Source: Lepidodermella squamata
Lineage: Eukaryota > Gastrotricha
NCBI GenBank assembly: GCA_047495785.1
Contig: JBLDXI010000023.1
Location: 310,001 to 374,000, forward strand
Direction of reading: 5' to 3'
Length of the DNA: 64,000 nucleotides
The notes below the pieces were generated by a model that saw only the letters and a list, made by a program, of their open reading frames with translations, did no database searches and was not told the DNA's origin. The position numbers and the translations under genes were made by a program. Below are positions 38,401 through 49,600 of this stretch, piece after piece (position 1 is the stretch's first letter; each line of letters begins with the position of its first letter).

Positions 38401-41198
38401 GTGCGCGATATCTGCCTCGGTTTCGGCCACTTCGTCTCGTGGGCGGCGCAGTCGTGGTGAGTAAAAACTCTTTTGAATACTAATTTTAATCTATTGGCCA
38501 CTTCCGTGGAATGCGATTTTCCTGCTTAAAATTCGGCAACTTGTTGCGGGAAATTTTTCTATATTTTTGTAAAAATTAACAAATTTACGATGGAAAACTC
38601 GTAAAATCCCGACGGTTGCTGGTTCGGTAATTTCCGGTATTTTACCTGGTTGATGCGCCGAAGCAGGAGGGCCGGTTAGGGGCTACATCTGCCTATGATT
38701 AAAAATGACCGAAACTAATTTTCATTGAAAGATTTCAGAAAAAAAGCAAACTTCAGCAAAGTATTAAAAAAATTGAAAAAACCGATCGCGGTGTTTTCCA
38801 TTGAAAAAATTCAGATTTCACCTAATTTTCACCTAATTTTATTTTAATTCAAAAATATTATTAAAACTACAAAAAATACTAATACTAATTTTTAAATTTC
38901 GTTTTTTGACACTTTGTCGCAGGAAACCGCGCTTGAAACTTGGATGTTTGACGGGTTTTGAGTTTCGCGCGGTCATGTGACTAGAGACTAGAGATATTTG
39001 TACGCGTTCTTGTGCACAACGTCAGATGGTATTATCAACTTGTCAGAATTTTCAGAATCGCCACCTGAGCATCCTATCGCTCTCGGACTTTTTTCTATCC
39101 ATCATTTTGACTATTCTGTATTTTCTAAAATTAGTTTCAGCTCTTGGGCGGATTTTTCTTGCCAAATATTTTTAATCCCATTGGCAAGTGACATATTTTA
39201 TTGCATTTTGAATTTTCTAACATTTTTACGGCCATAAGCTGTTATTAATTCGCTTCACCCTTTTTCGTTTTTTGTTCAAGTCAAATATTCGACTCGCTGT
39301 AGAAATGCTGGTCGAATTTTGTCGAAAAATAGGGCTGAAACATGGGATTACTTGCATTACATTTTTACATCAGCTTTCATCGTCCTCTCTACAAAGTTTT
39401 AAACTTAAGCCGGAAATCTACTGGAAATTGTTTAAATCGCACATAATTTTTCTTCAAAAGCGTCTTCGAAAACAAAGAATTTTTTGGAAAAATGATACCT
39501 TAATTATTTTTTGTATTTTATACCCTGGAAAAAAATCATGCGTCAAAATTCTCGTGTGTACATTGCTTACATTGCAAAGCAAAAATTTCGAGAAAATTTG
39601 ACTGAACAATTTGTCGCTACTATATTCTTGAACTTGTATCATCCATCGACTTTCCTTCTAGCTGCTGTTCGATATATAAACTAATCGGCTATTCAAGAGA
39701 GATTTTTCACACATGAAAACTGTGATTTGCAGTCGATTTCTCTTAATAAACTTCGAACTATAAAAAACTGCGAGCCAAGTACAGCGGCTTCAAGGTATCA
39801 TGTATCGGTGAGGATTCAAATTACCAAAAGCAAGTCAATTAGTTGTCCAGATCGTTTTCATTTTAACTTGCACGTGTATCACATGGCCGGTGATGAGCGG
39901 GTTTCGAGTTTCATCGCCAGCGTACAATTGCGATGCGTTTCCGCCGTGTCGCCAACTGAGAACACCGCCGCCATAGCGATGCGATGCGTGTTGTTTACAG
40001 TGCTGCTGATCAAAAAGTGTCAAGGGCGAAGTGTCCGAAATGTGTGGCTAATGCACCGCGGGCTATTTCAATCGACGGCAAAGACAGTAGAGACAGGGAC
40101 GGGCAGGAAATGCTTCGAAATGGCGTTGAGCCTTGGGAAAATGTTATTTCCTCCATTTAGAATTGAGACACTTGGTGACACTTGAGAGCTCAAATGCAAA
40201 AAAATGATTTCAGATGAAAAAATAACTCGGTTAAATATTTTGCTGGATAGAAAATTGATCGCAAAAAATAAAATGTTCTCAATTTTTACCTATTAGTTGG
40301 TATGAAGAACTGACAAATTCTATTTTCGAAATTGATAGGGCACTATCTCTCTAATCCTCTCTAATCGGGTCTATAGCATAAAAGTGCCGATTTCGCTGCT
40401 AGTTTCTTCGCCTGCTTCAAAATTTCAAAAATTCCATTTTTTGGCTCGGCTGCCATTAATCTAGATGAAAAGGAGCAACAATTAATTCGTAAGTTTTCGA
40501 CAAGATAGCTCTCCTTGACCTTTGACCTGACAAAGTGCGAGTTTTTATCTCGGTTTGAACAAAAAAATAATTTCACAATATGAACTTCGCTAAGCACGAA
40601 TATTCAATTCTTTTTTTTTAATTTCTAAAATTATTAAAATTATTAAAAATTTTATATCAGGCCAAGACTTTATTTAAGTATTTTTGGCAACAATTCGTCC
40701 AAAATGGCTTTTCTATAAGTTAATTAGTTGGATTTAAAAGTTTAGAATTTGAAGATGCAAATTCTTAATTTTAATTTATTTGTTTTCAGTCCGGCCTACC
40801 TAGCCTTTGCGCACGTGATGGACCCGCAAATCCGGCGGCTGAGCTTCCTGCTCGCCCAAAGCCCGCCAACTTCGCCGCCGCTGTCCCGCGCCGAGTCGCC
40901 GCGACCCGCCGCCGAAGCGCCCGCCGCCGCCCGAGTCGCCTCAGCCCATCCTCTGCAATCGTCGCCACTGGCTTCGAGCGGCGGCGGCGATCGCAGCGCC
41001 GCGAACCAGGGCTCGCCGGACGACTTTCTGGCCGCCTACTCGTCGCAGCGGTCGTCGAGCCGCGCGACCAGCGACGCGAGCTTCGCCGACTCGTCGACGC
41101 TGGCGTCGGCGGCGGCGGCGGACGCGGACTTCAACGGTGAGGACCACCTGGTGGCGGCCGACACGCCGGCCGGCCAGTCCAACTGCGTCCTGCAGTGA
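20477..41198 (+). CDS. RIC1: RIC1 homologue, RAB6A-GEF complex partner (8 exons, 1494 aa)
   Basis: RIC1 pairs with RGP1 as the exchange factor that activates RAB6 at the Golgi for retrograde traffic. Exons: 20477-20815, 20869-22320, 23244-23756, 33082-33295, 34906-35331, 36852-37397, 37871-38456, 40790-41198. All have GT-AG junctions and phases agree throughout, giving 1494 codons plus TGA (human RIC1 is about 1420 aa). The N-terminal WD40-like part covers roughly residues 1-600 ('MYIVVGTPHVYRV', 'CGPVSAMAWSPDERVLAVAW'). The RIC1 domain follows from about 770: 'LRQLLRRHLGLQAL', 'FPHVLELLLHAVV', 'DLDTAVSYLIIL'. A Ser/Gln/Gly-rich linker precedes 'LRFLFQVMVEAAWFDWALLI', and 'CPAYLAFAHVMDPQIRRL' is near the end. 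The first intron is only 53 bp; introns 3-7 are large and host other genes and repeats. The 3' end is supported by AATAAA at 41251-41256. Confidence 0.93.
22321..23243 (+). other. RIC1 intron 2
   Basis: AT-rich intron from GTAAGC to TTATTTCAG; I see nothing else in it. Confidence 0.75.
24237..25357 (-). CDS. BMT5-like (DUF2431) methyltransferase-fold protein, nested copy 1
   Basis: Two minus-strand exons, 25357-24976 and 24787-24237, join in phase 1 to give 310 aa. The DUF2431/BMT5 family holds Rossmann-fold SAM enzymes; yeast BMT5 methylates a uridine N3 in 25S rRNA. The glycine motif is 'VLFVGEGRFEFSTG' at residues 39-52. 'YQIDATNIDHL' matches the family's 'G.DAT.L'. After the 188-bp intron come 'YIFFHCPWSP' (family 'FNFPH'), the helix-strand part 'LLFNFVKATVKV..' and 'FGYSHRKSDG' (family 'GYTHRRT'). 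An acidic/basic tail follows. The gene lies inside RIC1 intron 3 in antisense orientation, 540 bp after copy 2. It may be an active enzyme or a derived relative; the substrate is unknown. The family call rests on motif memory, not a search. Confidence 0.75.
25900..27264 (-). CDS. BMT5-like (DUF2431) methyltransferase-fold protein, nested copy 2
   Basis: Exons 27264-26847 and 26480-25900 (intron 366 bp, phase 1) give 332 aa. The N-terminus differs from copy 1, but the motif block 'PVFFVGEGRFEFCTGVAAAR' and 'GGWDGIVATEF' are almost the same. 'FGIDATNPEHLG' ends exon 1 at the same codon as in the other copies. Exon 2 has 'YIFFNCPWVPYDP' and 'YGYTHRKSSGG', then a Ser/Asp-rich tail with 'SSDDEPKNPLRELN', recalling 'FLREANLNSTDD' of copy 1. 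The glycine motif and the GYTHRK block are intact, so this is one of the copies most likely to retain SAM binding. Start chosen at the first Met of the open frame; this is uncertain by a few codons. Confidence 0.75.
27265..28496. other. Spacer between nested copies 2 and 3, within RIC1 intron 3
   Basis: No gene is supported. The minus ORF at 27512-27829 has no domain. The right end holds the 3' target-duplication copy of the LINE fragment (28485-28496). Confidence 0.4.
28497..29613 (-). mobile_element. 5'-truncated LINE fragment of the same family, with target duplication
   Basis: The minus strand carries the end of the RT and the C-terminal region: 'FLNLIAFADDGTLIGM', 'TELGLKISISKTQYMVI', 'SFKYLGSIITSDGK', 'YFGHIIRQDEYDPES', 'RGRPPTRW', over 28774-29589 with no break. 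It is close to the RT of the 5-14 kb LINE, for example the 'ELGLKI' and 'FKYLGSIITSDGK' blocks. The 3' end is a tail of about four AAATGAAC units on the plus strand (28497-28530). GTATAGCGATTC stands on both sides (28485-28496 and 29614-29625), a 12-bp target duplication, so the insertion was a 5'-truncated retrotransposition event. Confidence 0.87.
29681..30606 (-). CDS. BMT5-like (DUF2431) methyltransferase-fold protein, nested copy 3
   Basis: Exons 30606-30228 and 30075-29681 (intron 152 bp, phase 1) give 257 aa. I chose the Met of 'MPRRNTIWLKTG' because it aligns with 'MSFPKGEIWLKVD' of copy 1; an in-frame Met nine codons upstream also exists. Motifs: 'PVVFVGEGRFEFSTG', 'GGWDGVLATEL', 'FGIDATNPRQLG', 'YLFFNCPWSAYQ', 'YGYRHRKSDG', then 'TPCLTICIRKL' and stop. 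The charged tail of copies 1 and 2 is missing. It is separated from copy 2 by a LINE insertion and lies in RIC1 intron 3 antisense to RIC1. Confidence 0.75.
31351..32338 (-). CDS. Diverged BMT5-like (DUF2431) paralogue, nested copy 4
   Basis: Exons 32338-31975 and 31757-31351 (intron 217 bp, phase 1) give 256 aa; a second Met four codons on is an alternative start. Exon 1 has 'IALSNGFVQNLLITQRQ', matching 'ISLSNGTVEDRLIAKRK' of copy 1. The glycine motif has become 'VAIVGDSNDFNFSN', with an extra residue and GEG changed to GDS. The DAT motif is 'IRPGDGAHLG'. Exon 2 has 'YIYYNCPSPG' and no GY.HRK block. The fold is probably kept, but SAM binding is doubtful. It is the first gene of the array in its direction of transcription. 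Confidence 0.68.
32339..33081 (+). other. Right end of RIC1 intron 3
   Basis: AT-rich with no gene seen. This is the likely 5' flank of the nested array on the minus strand. It ends with the acceptor TTTTTGCAG at 33073-33081. Confidence 0.5.
33678..33689 (+). repeat. Left target-site duplication of the SINE
   Basis: ACGAGTAGCCAG, repeated exactly at 34008-34019. Confidence 0.85.
33690..34007 (+). mobile_element. tRNA-derived SINE in RIC1 intron 4
   Basis: The head resembles a tRNA, with an A-box region TGGTGTAGTGGTATAGC near 33699 and a B box GGTTCGATTCCC near 33751, the internal promoter of polymerase III genes. A unique body of about 250 bp follows. A perfect 12-bp duplication, ACGAGTAGCCAG, flanks it, so it is a bona fide retroposed copy. 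There is no A-rich tail; the 3' end reads GGAACTTGCTACCCT. The partner LINE cannot be named, since its 3' end does not match the LINE tails seen here. Confidence 0.82.
35332..35569 (+). other. Start of RIC1 intron 5
   Basis: Non-coding. A 43-bp piece at 35511-35553 has splice-site-like edges, but including it would shift the RIC1 frame, so it is not an exon of this model. Confidence 0.5.
35655..35972 (-). CDS. Possible small antisense gene, Tyr/Pro/Met-rich repeat peptide
   Basis: The minus-strand frame starting 'MRHAHAVSQKQLNKTNLF' meets a strong donor AAA|GTAAGT (intron 35914-35858, 57 bp) and an acceptor CTTTTCAG. Exon 2 (35857-35655) encodes 'SSYPPPMGAYPQSMGHSY' followed by a second variant of the same unit ('QPPMSSYPLSPQSMG'). 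The spliced product would be 86 aa; the intron is a multiple of three, so the unspliced frame is open as well. AATAAA on the minus strand (35575-35570) stands 80 nt past the stop. There is no signal peptide and no known domain. It lies within RIC1 intron 5. It could instead be a chance ORF over a degenerate tandem repeat. Confidence 0.4.
   Translation of the reverse strand: MRHAHAVSQKQLNKTNLFESKFRLIVSKTSDLRPLCFSVQAMMSSYPPPMGAYPQSMGHSYQPPMSSYPLSPQSMGSCSKRWVPTFLNSEESIPFSSPFLCFIAF
36022..36275. repeat. Two copies of a 40-bp word 212 bases apart
   Basis: GTGGCGTGCCAGATTTC followed by CCGTTCATTG occurs near 36028 and again near 36240 with few changes. A TCTC microsatellite (about 36065-36084) lies between them. 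This suggests a local duplication. Confidence 0.6.
38457..40789 (+). other. RIC1 intron 7
   Basis: 2.3 kb from GTGAGT to TGTTTTCAG. The plus ORF at 39727-40185 has no recognisable domain and I do not call it a gene. Confidence 0.6.
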
Positions 41199-41250
41199 TC
41201 ATTTTCTAAGCAGCGGCTGCTTTCACAATTGTTTCGAATATTATTATTAT

Positions 41251-41256
41251 AATAAA
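41251..41256 (+). terminator. Poly(A) signal of RIC1
   Basis: AATAAA 53 bases after the RIC1 stop codon, preceded by an ATT-rich 3' UTR. Confidence 0.65.
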
Positions 41257-44200
41257 CTGGCGCATAATTATTACTGATAATTTATTCCTTTCGCTTTTTT
41301 GTATTATTATGCCTAAAAATCACTAAAATCGTCTAACGATGAAAATAATATGATTTTGCTGTACTCAAAATTCGGTTGTTGAACTTGAACGCAAGGATGA
41401 GAATAATAAATTTCGAGTAAAGGTATGGCCCACTTTTATTATTGGTTGGCGTATTTGTTTTTTCTCCGCGTGTCCCCCTTTTTTCCAGCATCGACCGCAC
41501 AGCTGCACTATACCTACCGGGTTGGAGGCAAAATTTGTTCCCAAATGCGATGATTTATTAATCGCGATTATTGCGCTGTCCAAAATCGATAGAGCGGACC
41601 AAAGTTGATGCGGTAAAATGAGCAAATACCGCATCATTTTAGAGATGAATTCTCCTATTTTTACAACGCTGTCTCGGTTTTCTACGTGTAGATTAGTCGA
41701 TTTTAAATGTTGTTGCTGTAATCGATTCGGAGGATCCAGATTTTCTATGTGCGTTCCGCTTTTCTATTGGCGACTTTTTATTCGAGATTTTCGAGCAAAT
41801 AATGCTGGTCAGACAGACTTTCCAGTAGTTGCAGCAATGTTTTATTTGATCTACGAAATAAACTAGCACCGGCCACGGGTGGGCGCGTCCCGCAATGATT
41901 TCGAATCAATCAAACTGAACTTGAATCACGGTAAAACTTCACGGAAAATTCATAAGACCGGATTTTCAATTTGTTTACAAAATAATTAAATGCCACTGAT
42001 TATTTGACTGCATATACTGGAAAATCACTCCTAAAACCGCCGGAATTAATTACTAATTTTAGAATTATTAATTAACAGCGGACATTTTTTATTAGGTTAA
42101 CGCTAGGTGCGCAGGGTTTTACGACAATTCATCAGTGAACTTTCGAGGAGGAGTGACAAAACACAAAACATTAGTGACTTTTTCAGTCGTTTTTTTCCAT
42201 CTTTTAATGACTTCTTATCATAAGATAGTAGATTCATAAGCAGAGGAATTTTAGCAGTTTTCTCCCGGGCGCATCTAGGCATCAATTTGAAAGTATAACG
42301 GCTTTTATCAGAACAGGAAAATTTAGATGCCAATAATTGAAATTTAATGAATTGTCACATGCTCATTTGTCACTGATATTATTTTGTCCCTGACGAAATG
42401 TTGATCGCCTATGGATTTGTCATCGCATATGCTGAACGTAGGCGTTGATATATAATCAAGTTCCTTTTTCGTTCATTTCGGCCAAACATATGAATTAAGG
42501 TAAATAAAACACTTCCTTAATAATTGTCACTTCAGCTTTTCAAACAATGTTGTTTGCAATACGCGACGGCATCATAATATTGGTGTTCTTTTTTCCAACC
42601 CGGCGTAGAACTCTCAAACGTCATTTTCAAAAAATATTTAGCTCAATGCGGCAAGCTTTATTATTGCCCGTAAAACGTAATAATTATATATAGACAGGGT
42701 GACCTTTACGCTTCGCAGGTGATGATTAGCTTTCAAAAATTCGAAAAAATGTGCGGAATTTTGCATAAAATTCTGCGTTTGTTCAGCTTTCGTTTGACAA
42801 TAAACTCGATGATCGATTTCCAGAAACAAATTACACGCTTTAGATTTAATTTCAAGGCTTGTTTAAAATGAATTTTTCAAAAAAACTCTAAACTTTCACA
42901 AGGCAGAGCTCAATTCTGGCTGTGCATTTCAGCAGAGCATCTACCTGAAGTTCAGGTGAAAAATCGGATTATTTTTGGACATATAGATAGGAAGCATTAT
43001 ATTTTTCTCGAATTTGAAAAAAATCACACGTGAAAACTCATGCGGCAATCACACGCGCTAATGAGTTTTCAAAATTATCCGCTAATTGCCAAAAATCATC
43101 AGGCATGAGTAGGGAAATTCTCAAAATTTGCCTAATTTTTTTTTAAATTCCTAATCCTTTGAGCAGCAATTTTTATTATTTTTTTTCATCCCCTCGTTAC
43201 ATCTCATAGAGCTCTTTGTCCAAAACCCGAGAATTTAACCGCAAATTGTCGGAAAATTCCAATCTCTGGCCCGAAATATGCGTTAGTAACAACAGTGAAA
43301 TATTCATGCGTTAGGCATTCTGATTTCGCCGAAGCGCCGGCTTAGTCGTGATCTCACAATCGCGCACGTGTGCTCGCTTCCTCGAAAGAGACGAAAAAAT
43401 GCGCGCGCGCAAAAAAATCAGTACTCGGAAAACACAGCGCGTAGGCAATTGCGATCAATGAAGCGGCGTGTCTTGTACAGCAGCAGCACCTGACTTGTCC
43501 CTCGACGCTTCCTCACAGCAGCAGCAGGGGTAGTATTACACACACATCAGCGCGCAGCATATTTTACCTAGTCTATAAAAGCGGCGGTGATGGGCACAGA
43601 ATATGAAGTTTCACGCTCATCACTTGGGTTAATTTTGCGATTTACAGTTCATTTTTCTACGGCAAGCCTACGCCGAGAGCACTTTATATCGAAGCATTCA
43701 ATGCTAAAACGGCGACAGCGACGAATCGAGACCACCAAGTCTCGCAAATCTCGGCCTGTTTAACCCTGTAAATTTTTTTCCAAAAAATTGGTCCCTCGAA
43801 AAATTAAAAAAATTAATTAATTCCCTAATTTTGGTGACCCAATTTTGCTTATCATTTTCAACTCGGAAATACCTAATTTTAACGATACATATTTGCGCAA
43901 AGAATTGGTCGATTCTGCATTTTTTCCCGCCTTGGTAATGCCAATGGTATGCTACTACTACTATATTACATAGGCGGCAAAAAGTCAACACCGTTATCGC
44001 TCGCGTCGTGTATTATTCCATGAAAAATACATATAATAATAATATTTGTATTATTATTATTACACGGGCGGCTGATAGCAAATAGTGCAAGCCCGCTTTT
44101 TCCGCCGTTATATTAATTAATTTTTCACTTTATCGGATTTTAATAGGGACATGCTATGCCGGTGGCGTGTTTAATTCAGTCTCCTATCTATACTGCTGCC

Positions 44201-46683
44201 ACGCCGTGCTTTTAGTACACTATAGGTATAATATATACTGAACCGGTTTATGTAATCTGTGAATTGTCTCAAAATGCGTGCATTTACTTTATCGCGTGGT
44301 CCTAAATTCGTTATACACAAAAAATGGACCCATTTATAATCGACTGGTTATGGACACACATTTTTTCTTCCACTAATTCTGTTCCTCTGTCCTGGCTATT
44401 TAGATCAGCTTAAAAAAATAATCAAATTATCGATTTGTCCTGATTTCTGTTTAAGTCGCTAAAAATAGTTGTAGAAAAAAATTGGAACGAGGACAATTTT
44501 TTAGGCGATTCATTCTGATTTGATAGTTATTAATAACCAATCGCTGTCAACCTCAATTATCGCCCAATCACTTTTGAACAAAAAAAAAGCCGTATCTATG
44601 TAGAAAAAATCGGGTCAATTGGTGCATTTTTAGGTGTCACTACTTCGATTATAACTTGAGTTGTTAATTTCCCGCATTAGCCGGAAACTTGCTCGATTTT
44701 ACTTGTGCGAGAAGCCCGGCTTGATCGAAATGAGATAAGACATCTCGATTTAGCGAAATTGCTCGCCTTTCTACTTTTAGCGTGTATTCCATGATAGAAT
44801 TCCGTTCATCCAGCTCCACCCACCTATTCGGTGAGCAGGTCCCGTGCATTTTCAACGTCCGATAGTAAGGTTATTCAATTATCGATATTGCTAATAATAA
44901 AAGCCGTGCATCTCAGCACGTACATGCATTCTTTTTTTAAATCATTCGCAGCATCTCGGTACTAGCAACATGATGAATTGTTTTGAAATTACTGTACAGA
45001 AAGCGGTGATTTTTTCAATTTTCATGTCAAAAAATCGCCTGTAAATTCCTGTAAAAATTTTAAAGGTCCACTTCCAGGAATTACAGGGAGGCGGTTTAGA
45101 GTAGCAACCTCTTTTATAGGTGCAAAGTCACTGATTTTAGAAAGCAATAAAGCTATATTTCCTCTTATTTTAAGCCCTCAGCCTTGATTTCGGGGCATTT
45201 TTACTCGAAATTGAATGATAAATAATAGATTCCAAACAAATGGGATTTGCACCACTGAAAGCTGAGGTCGATTTGACCGAAAGTAATGCACCTTATTATC
45301 TTGAGATTTTATAAAAATTTTAAATTAAATCGCCTGAAATATATGTAATAATATTGAACAAATGTAGGCTTCAGGAGGACTTCGAGGACATTTAGGGTAT
45401 CCACGTGGCACTCGATTTTTTATATTTCTCTCCTAATAATTTGTGCGTTCGACACGAGAAGACCACTCATGGTATTTTTGATAAAAATAATAAGTCGTGA
45501 AGATGAGCTCGCTATCTGCTCTAGTCCGTTATTGTCCACTTAATATCAGGCCAATTTTCACTGCTAGCTATTGTCCGTTTGGTGTTCTGTGTCTGCGCTC
45601 GCTGTTACGTAATAATTATTATTGGCGTCGTCTCAAAAAATTGGGTCGTTCCCAAACAATCGCGGCGGCGTGCTCTCTTTTTATTATTATTTTATCAGTG
45701 CTGGGGTGAGCAAGTGCGTAATCGAGGGATGATGAATGGACAGACTATCCTCTTGTGTCTGTCTTATTCCAGCGAGGTCACAGCCGCCTGATGATGGGCT
45801 GCTGTAATTGCTCTTGCACGCGTGCGTAACACGACAGTGGCGGCGGCGGGCCGGGTCAGTCGATTTTATTACTGTCGGACAACAAGCCACTCATCATCAT
45901 CTTTCGTATCACCACCACAGGCTCTCATTTTTATCATTTCCCCCCGGCTAGCTAGTATTTTAGATTCTGTCGTGTCACACTTATACGGTTGAATAGGTTT
46001 CTTTTCTCCAAGTCTAGTAAATAGCTCTTTTTGATTGATGTCCCACACGGAAAAATTACTTCTTCTTCTTGGTTCGCAAAATTTAAAAGGAATTTTTCTG
46101 ATGAGTCTCAACTATCAGTTGTTTAAATTTCCGTCGATTGCTGCTTTCACGTGATTAAATTTTTTATCGGAACTCTTTGCGTGATTTTACGACCTATTTT
46201 CAGACACTCATTTTTTGCTGAATATCCACTAGGCATGCTTTTTCACTTCGAATGGAATTTTTCTTAATAAAAAACCCAGAAAATTGCTGAGATTTTTGTT
46301 TTCGATTACATTGTCCCACTCGAGAAAATCAGTTATTTGGCCCAAAAAATTCTGGGACAATTTTGGGACTTCAGTCATACTATTAAGGCGGTTCTTATTG
46401 TTCATGTTCTTCATTATTTAGATTTTTGTGACTAAATAATTTCTGCTCGAAATTGTTGGCAATGGAGCGAATTTCTGGCATCGGACTCCGTCGCATCGCA
46501 AAACAGCAACGAAGCCTTCAAAGTCGCAAGCTAAAATTGGGCCGAAAATGCTCATTAAAAGTTTGTCATAGCTCGGCTTAATTATTATTGAAATTACTTG
46601 AAATCGCGATAAATATTGTTAGAATTTTCTCAGCTTTTACCTTTATTTTCGAGTGTGTTAGATTGTTTTTTTTAATTTCGCAG
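41257..46683. other. Intergenic or 5' region of the nuclear-receptor-like gene
   Basis: 5.4 kb of mostly AT-rich sequence without a supported exon. The GC-richer part around 43320-43620 has CAG-rich runs and a TATA-like box. The missing first exons of the downstream gene may lie in this stretch. A frame at 45579-45608 contains C-X2-C ahead of a GTAATA donor, but its spacing to the next exon does not fit a zinc finger exactly. Confidence 0.4.
43574..43581 (+). promoter_or_regulatory. TATA-box candidate
   Basis: TATAAAAG at the edge of a GC-richer island, with an ATG 16 bases on (43597 region) and a possible first exon. It could be the promoter of the nuclear-receptor-like gene 3 kb downstream; no direct link is visible. 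Confidence 0.25.
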
Positions 46684-49600
46684 AAAATACTTAGCCGAAA
46701 AGTTGTTTCTCGAATATCTTGCTGTAAATCATGCCAGGTAATTTTTGTTAAAAGCACGCTGTTGTTGATTTTTATTATCCGGAAATTTTTGTTGCTCAGA
46801 GCTTTTTTCGGCGCCAGCTTCCGCAAGTGACCTGCGTCAACGAGCGAAATGCGTTCGCCGCCGCCGATGAGCAGTGTAGGCGGTGTCAAAAATCACCCTC
46901 GCGAACTGCTTCTTCAAAACAGCCGCCGGATGAGTCTCAAAATTCAGGTATTAAATTAGCATGATGGTGGGTCAAGTTTTGTCAAAAAATTCTCAAATAC
47001 TCATTTATTGCTTTATTGAAAAGCGAAAATTCTCAACTGATGTCGGTGCTGTTTATTTCGCGCGTTTTGCTGCTGCTGATGATTGCGCATCTAAATTAGA
47101 GGCACATGTCATGTCTGGTCACCGCGCGGTCATGTGGCCTGTTTATTTTGAATCACCCCGCTGTAATTTTGAAACGAACGACGTTCGCAAAAACTAATTT
47201 TAACAAATTTTAAGGAAAGCTCGTGCTGGATAAAAATTTCAAAAAGGTTCGACAGTTGAATTAAAAAAATTGAATTTTAAGGAAAATTAAAAAATATTTT
47301 TTATCATAATTGATTATTTATGAAGTTGATTATCAAAATGGTTAAATTTTCATGAAGTGAAAAAATTATTACTACCATAAGGAAAAATGCGACTAAAAAT
47401 CCGAAGAAATTAGGTAATATGAATACCGGAAATAATTTAATCATTTCGGGTTTTTTCGGGTTTTCTCCGGCGATTTTCATATTTTTTGGACAAATTTTTG
47501 AAAGTTACCAAATTCGATTATTTATTTTTTTTCTTTTTTCAATTAGGAGTGGTCTCACCTGTTGGCGCGATGCGTGACAGCAGCAGCAGTTGCGGTTTAG
47601 TGGAGGCGTACCCGAACTCACCGCCGCCGCTCGCGCCCGTCGTCGATCTTTCAACTACACGGCCGAGAATGAACGGCCAGCCAAACCACCAGTACCAACC
47701 ACCGCCGCCGTTGTCTGTGTCGCATCAGGCTAATAGCAACAACTTACTGTCTTTCGCCATCAGTAATAACATGCAACAACGACACAGCGTATCTACAGCA
47801 GCTACTACTGCTAGCTCGTTGAATATGCCTAATAAAATCACGAGTAGTAGTAGTAGTAGCAATCACAGCCATCAGCCGCCAATCAGCAGCAGCAATTTAC
47901 GAATGCCGCCAGCTAGCCAGCCGCAGCAGGATAGCAGGCATTCGACCACGCCGTCGCCACCTCAAAACATATCAGAGGTAAACAACAATTAAACCGATTA
48001 TTTATATATGGAAAAAGCTATGCAATTTTGTCGATATTAAATTGAAACATAATTTACTAAGAAAATTACCTAAAAAATTCAATATTTTTTGTTAACTGTT
48101 AGATCTCACAGCTATTATGATGTGTTTTTTTACTTCGATCGATATCGATTTTACGAATCGGTGATTTTTTCTTGAATTTTCGAGGCCTACTACATCTGTT
48201 GGGCAAAATGAGCATAGTACGGTTCGTAGAATGTGTCCCAAAAATAGCGCAAACTAATGGCGATACACAGGAAAAGCTGAAATATGAGGCGATGTCATCA
48301 TCTCTTCACACATCTCAGTCAAAACAGAATATCTTGCGCAGCGGAACCAAATTTTAGATGCAAGGAAAAGGTCTCATTCACAATTTCACGCAGAATTCGA
48401 AGATGATTTAATTTAAATTATGGCGATCAAGCATGTTATCCTTAAAAGCTTCGAAAATTGGTTTTAGGCCCATTGAAAAATTCCAAATTTTGGTCCCGCT
48501 TGAAGTAAGACCTATTTCAAAGTCCGTCTGATCATCAGCTAGTTAGAAAAAGCGGAGAAATTGGGTTCAGCCGGGTGAAATACCGAACCAGTAACCATCA
48601 TACCCTTGAAATTATCGCAAAATTAACTAATCGTTCAAGAGAGCAATCACTCGAAAAATATAAATGTAAAAAATTCAGCGCTATGAAGTTTTTTAATATA
48701 ATTTTACTATTTTTTGATAAAAAATTCGATTTTTAAATTGTTTTTTTTCAGTTGATGCTGAGCGTGCTGCGAGACGTGAACGTGGCGCTGTCGACGTGGC
48801 GGCCTAGTTTTGTTGAATTTGTCATACTCAAGGCGATGCTGTACTACCGCAACGGTAAGTCATCACTCGTGTTTGAAATTCTTTAACAGCGCAATAATGT
48901 ACACCTATTCGTTTTTGCGATTTTCTAAAAAGACGGCGCGTTTTACAAGTCGCACGACGCGGGCGTGGTGGCGGCGATGCGCAGCCAGCTGACGCGCACG
49001 CTGCACATCTACCTGAGCCGCGCGCACCGCCAGTGGAGCGCCGAAGACACGACCAAGGCCATGCAGCAGTTCTACGCCGTCTACCAGATGCTCACAACGT
49101 AAATAATTATACCTAATAAACCATTCTGAAAAAAATATTTATGAAAAAATTATAAATTGCTGAAAAATACCAATAATTACTTGCATATGATTTGAAAATT
49201 TTCTAGCTCATTCATTGATTCCAGCTCAAATGTCGATAAAGAACAAAAATTTATGTTTTTCTTGTGTTAAAATTTTAAAAAATTCGAATATTTTCCATTT
49301 ACATCGATTTAAATCGAATTTCAATTTACTGACTCAAAATCATCCCTTAGATCAAATCCCCAAAATTTGAAGATTTTTTTTTTAATTTTTTGAATTTCAA
49401 CCGAGAATTTATTAAAATTCGAAAATTCGGAACCAATGTGGCAAATTATTTTTAATTTAAAAAAATTAATGAGCTTTTTCAGTTTTATCGATAAATTTGA
49501 TGTATTTATCGAAATTGATAATCGAACGCTAAAATTATAAAAGCTTGTTCCGTAAAAAACAAATTAGGGCCTGCTGAAAAATAGTCCTGGTACATATATA

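Noticed and set aside
39727-40185. 152-codon ORF in RIC1 intron 7
   Set aside because: No recognisable domain, lies wholly within an intron, and has no convincing splice or poly(A) context.
41365-41637. Minus-strand ORF with 'CGRCWKKGGH' resembling a zinc knuckle
   Set aside because: The spacing is C-X2-C-X5-H without a following Cys, so it does not match CCHC or other known fingers.
45579-45608. Frame with C-X2-C before a GTAATA donor as the missing first zinc-finger exon of the nuclear-receptor-like gene
   Set aside because: The spacing to the next cysteines is off by one residue and no supporting upstream acceptor or coding signal is convincing.
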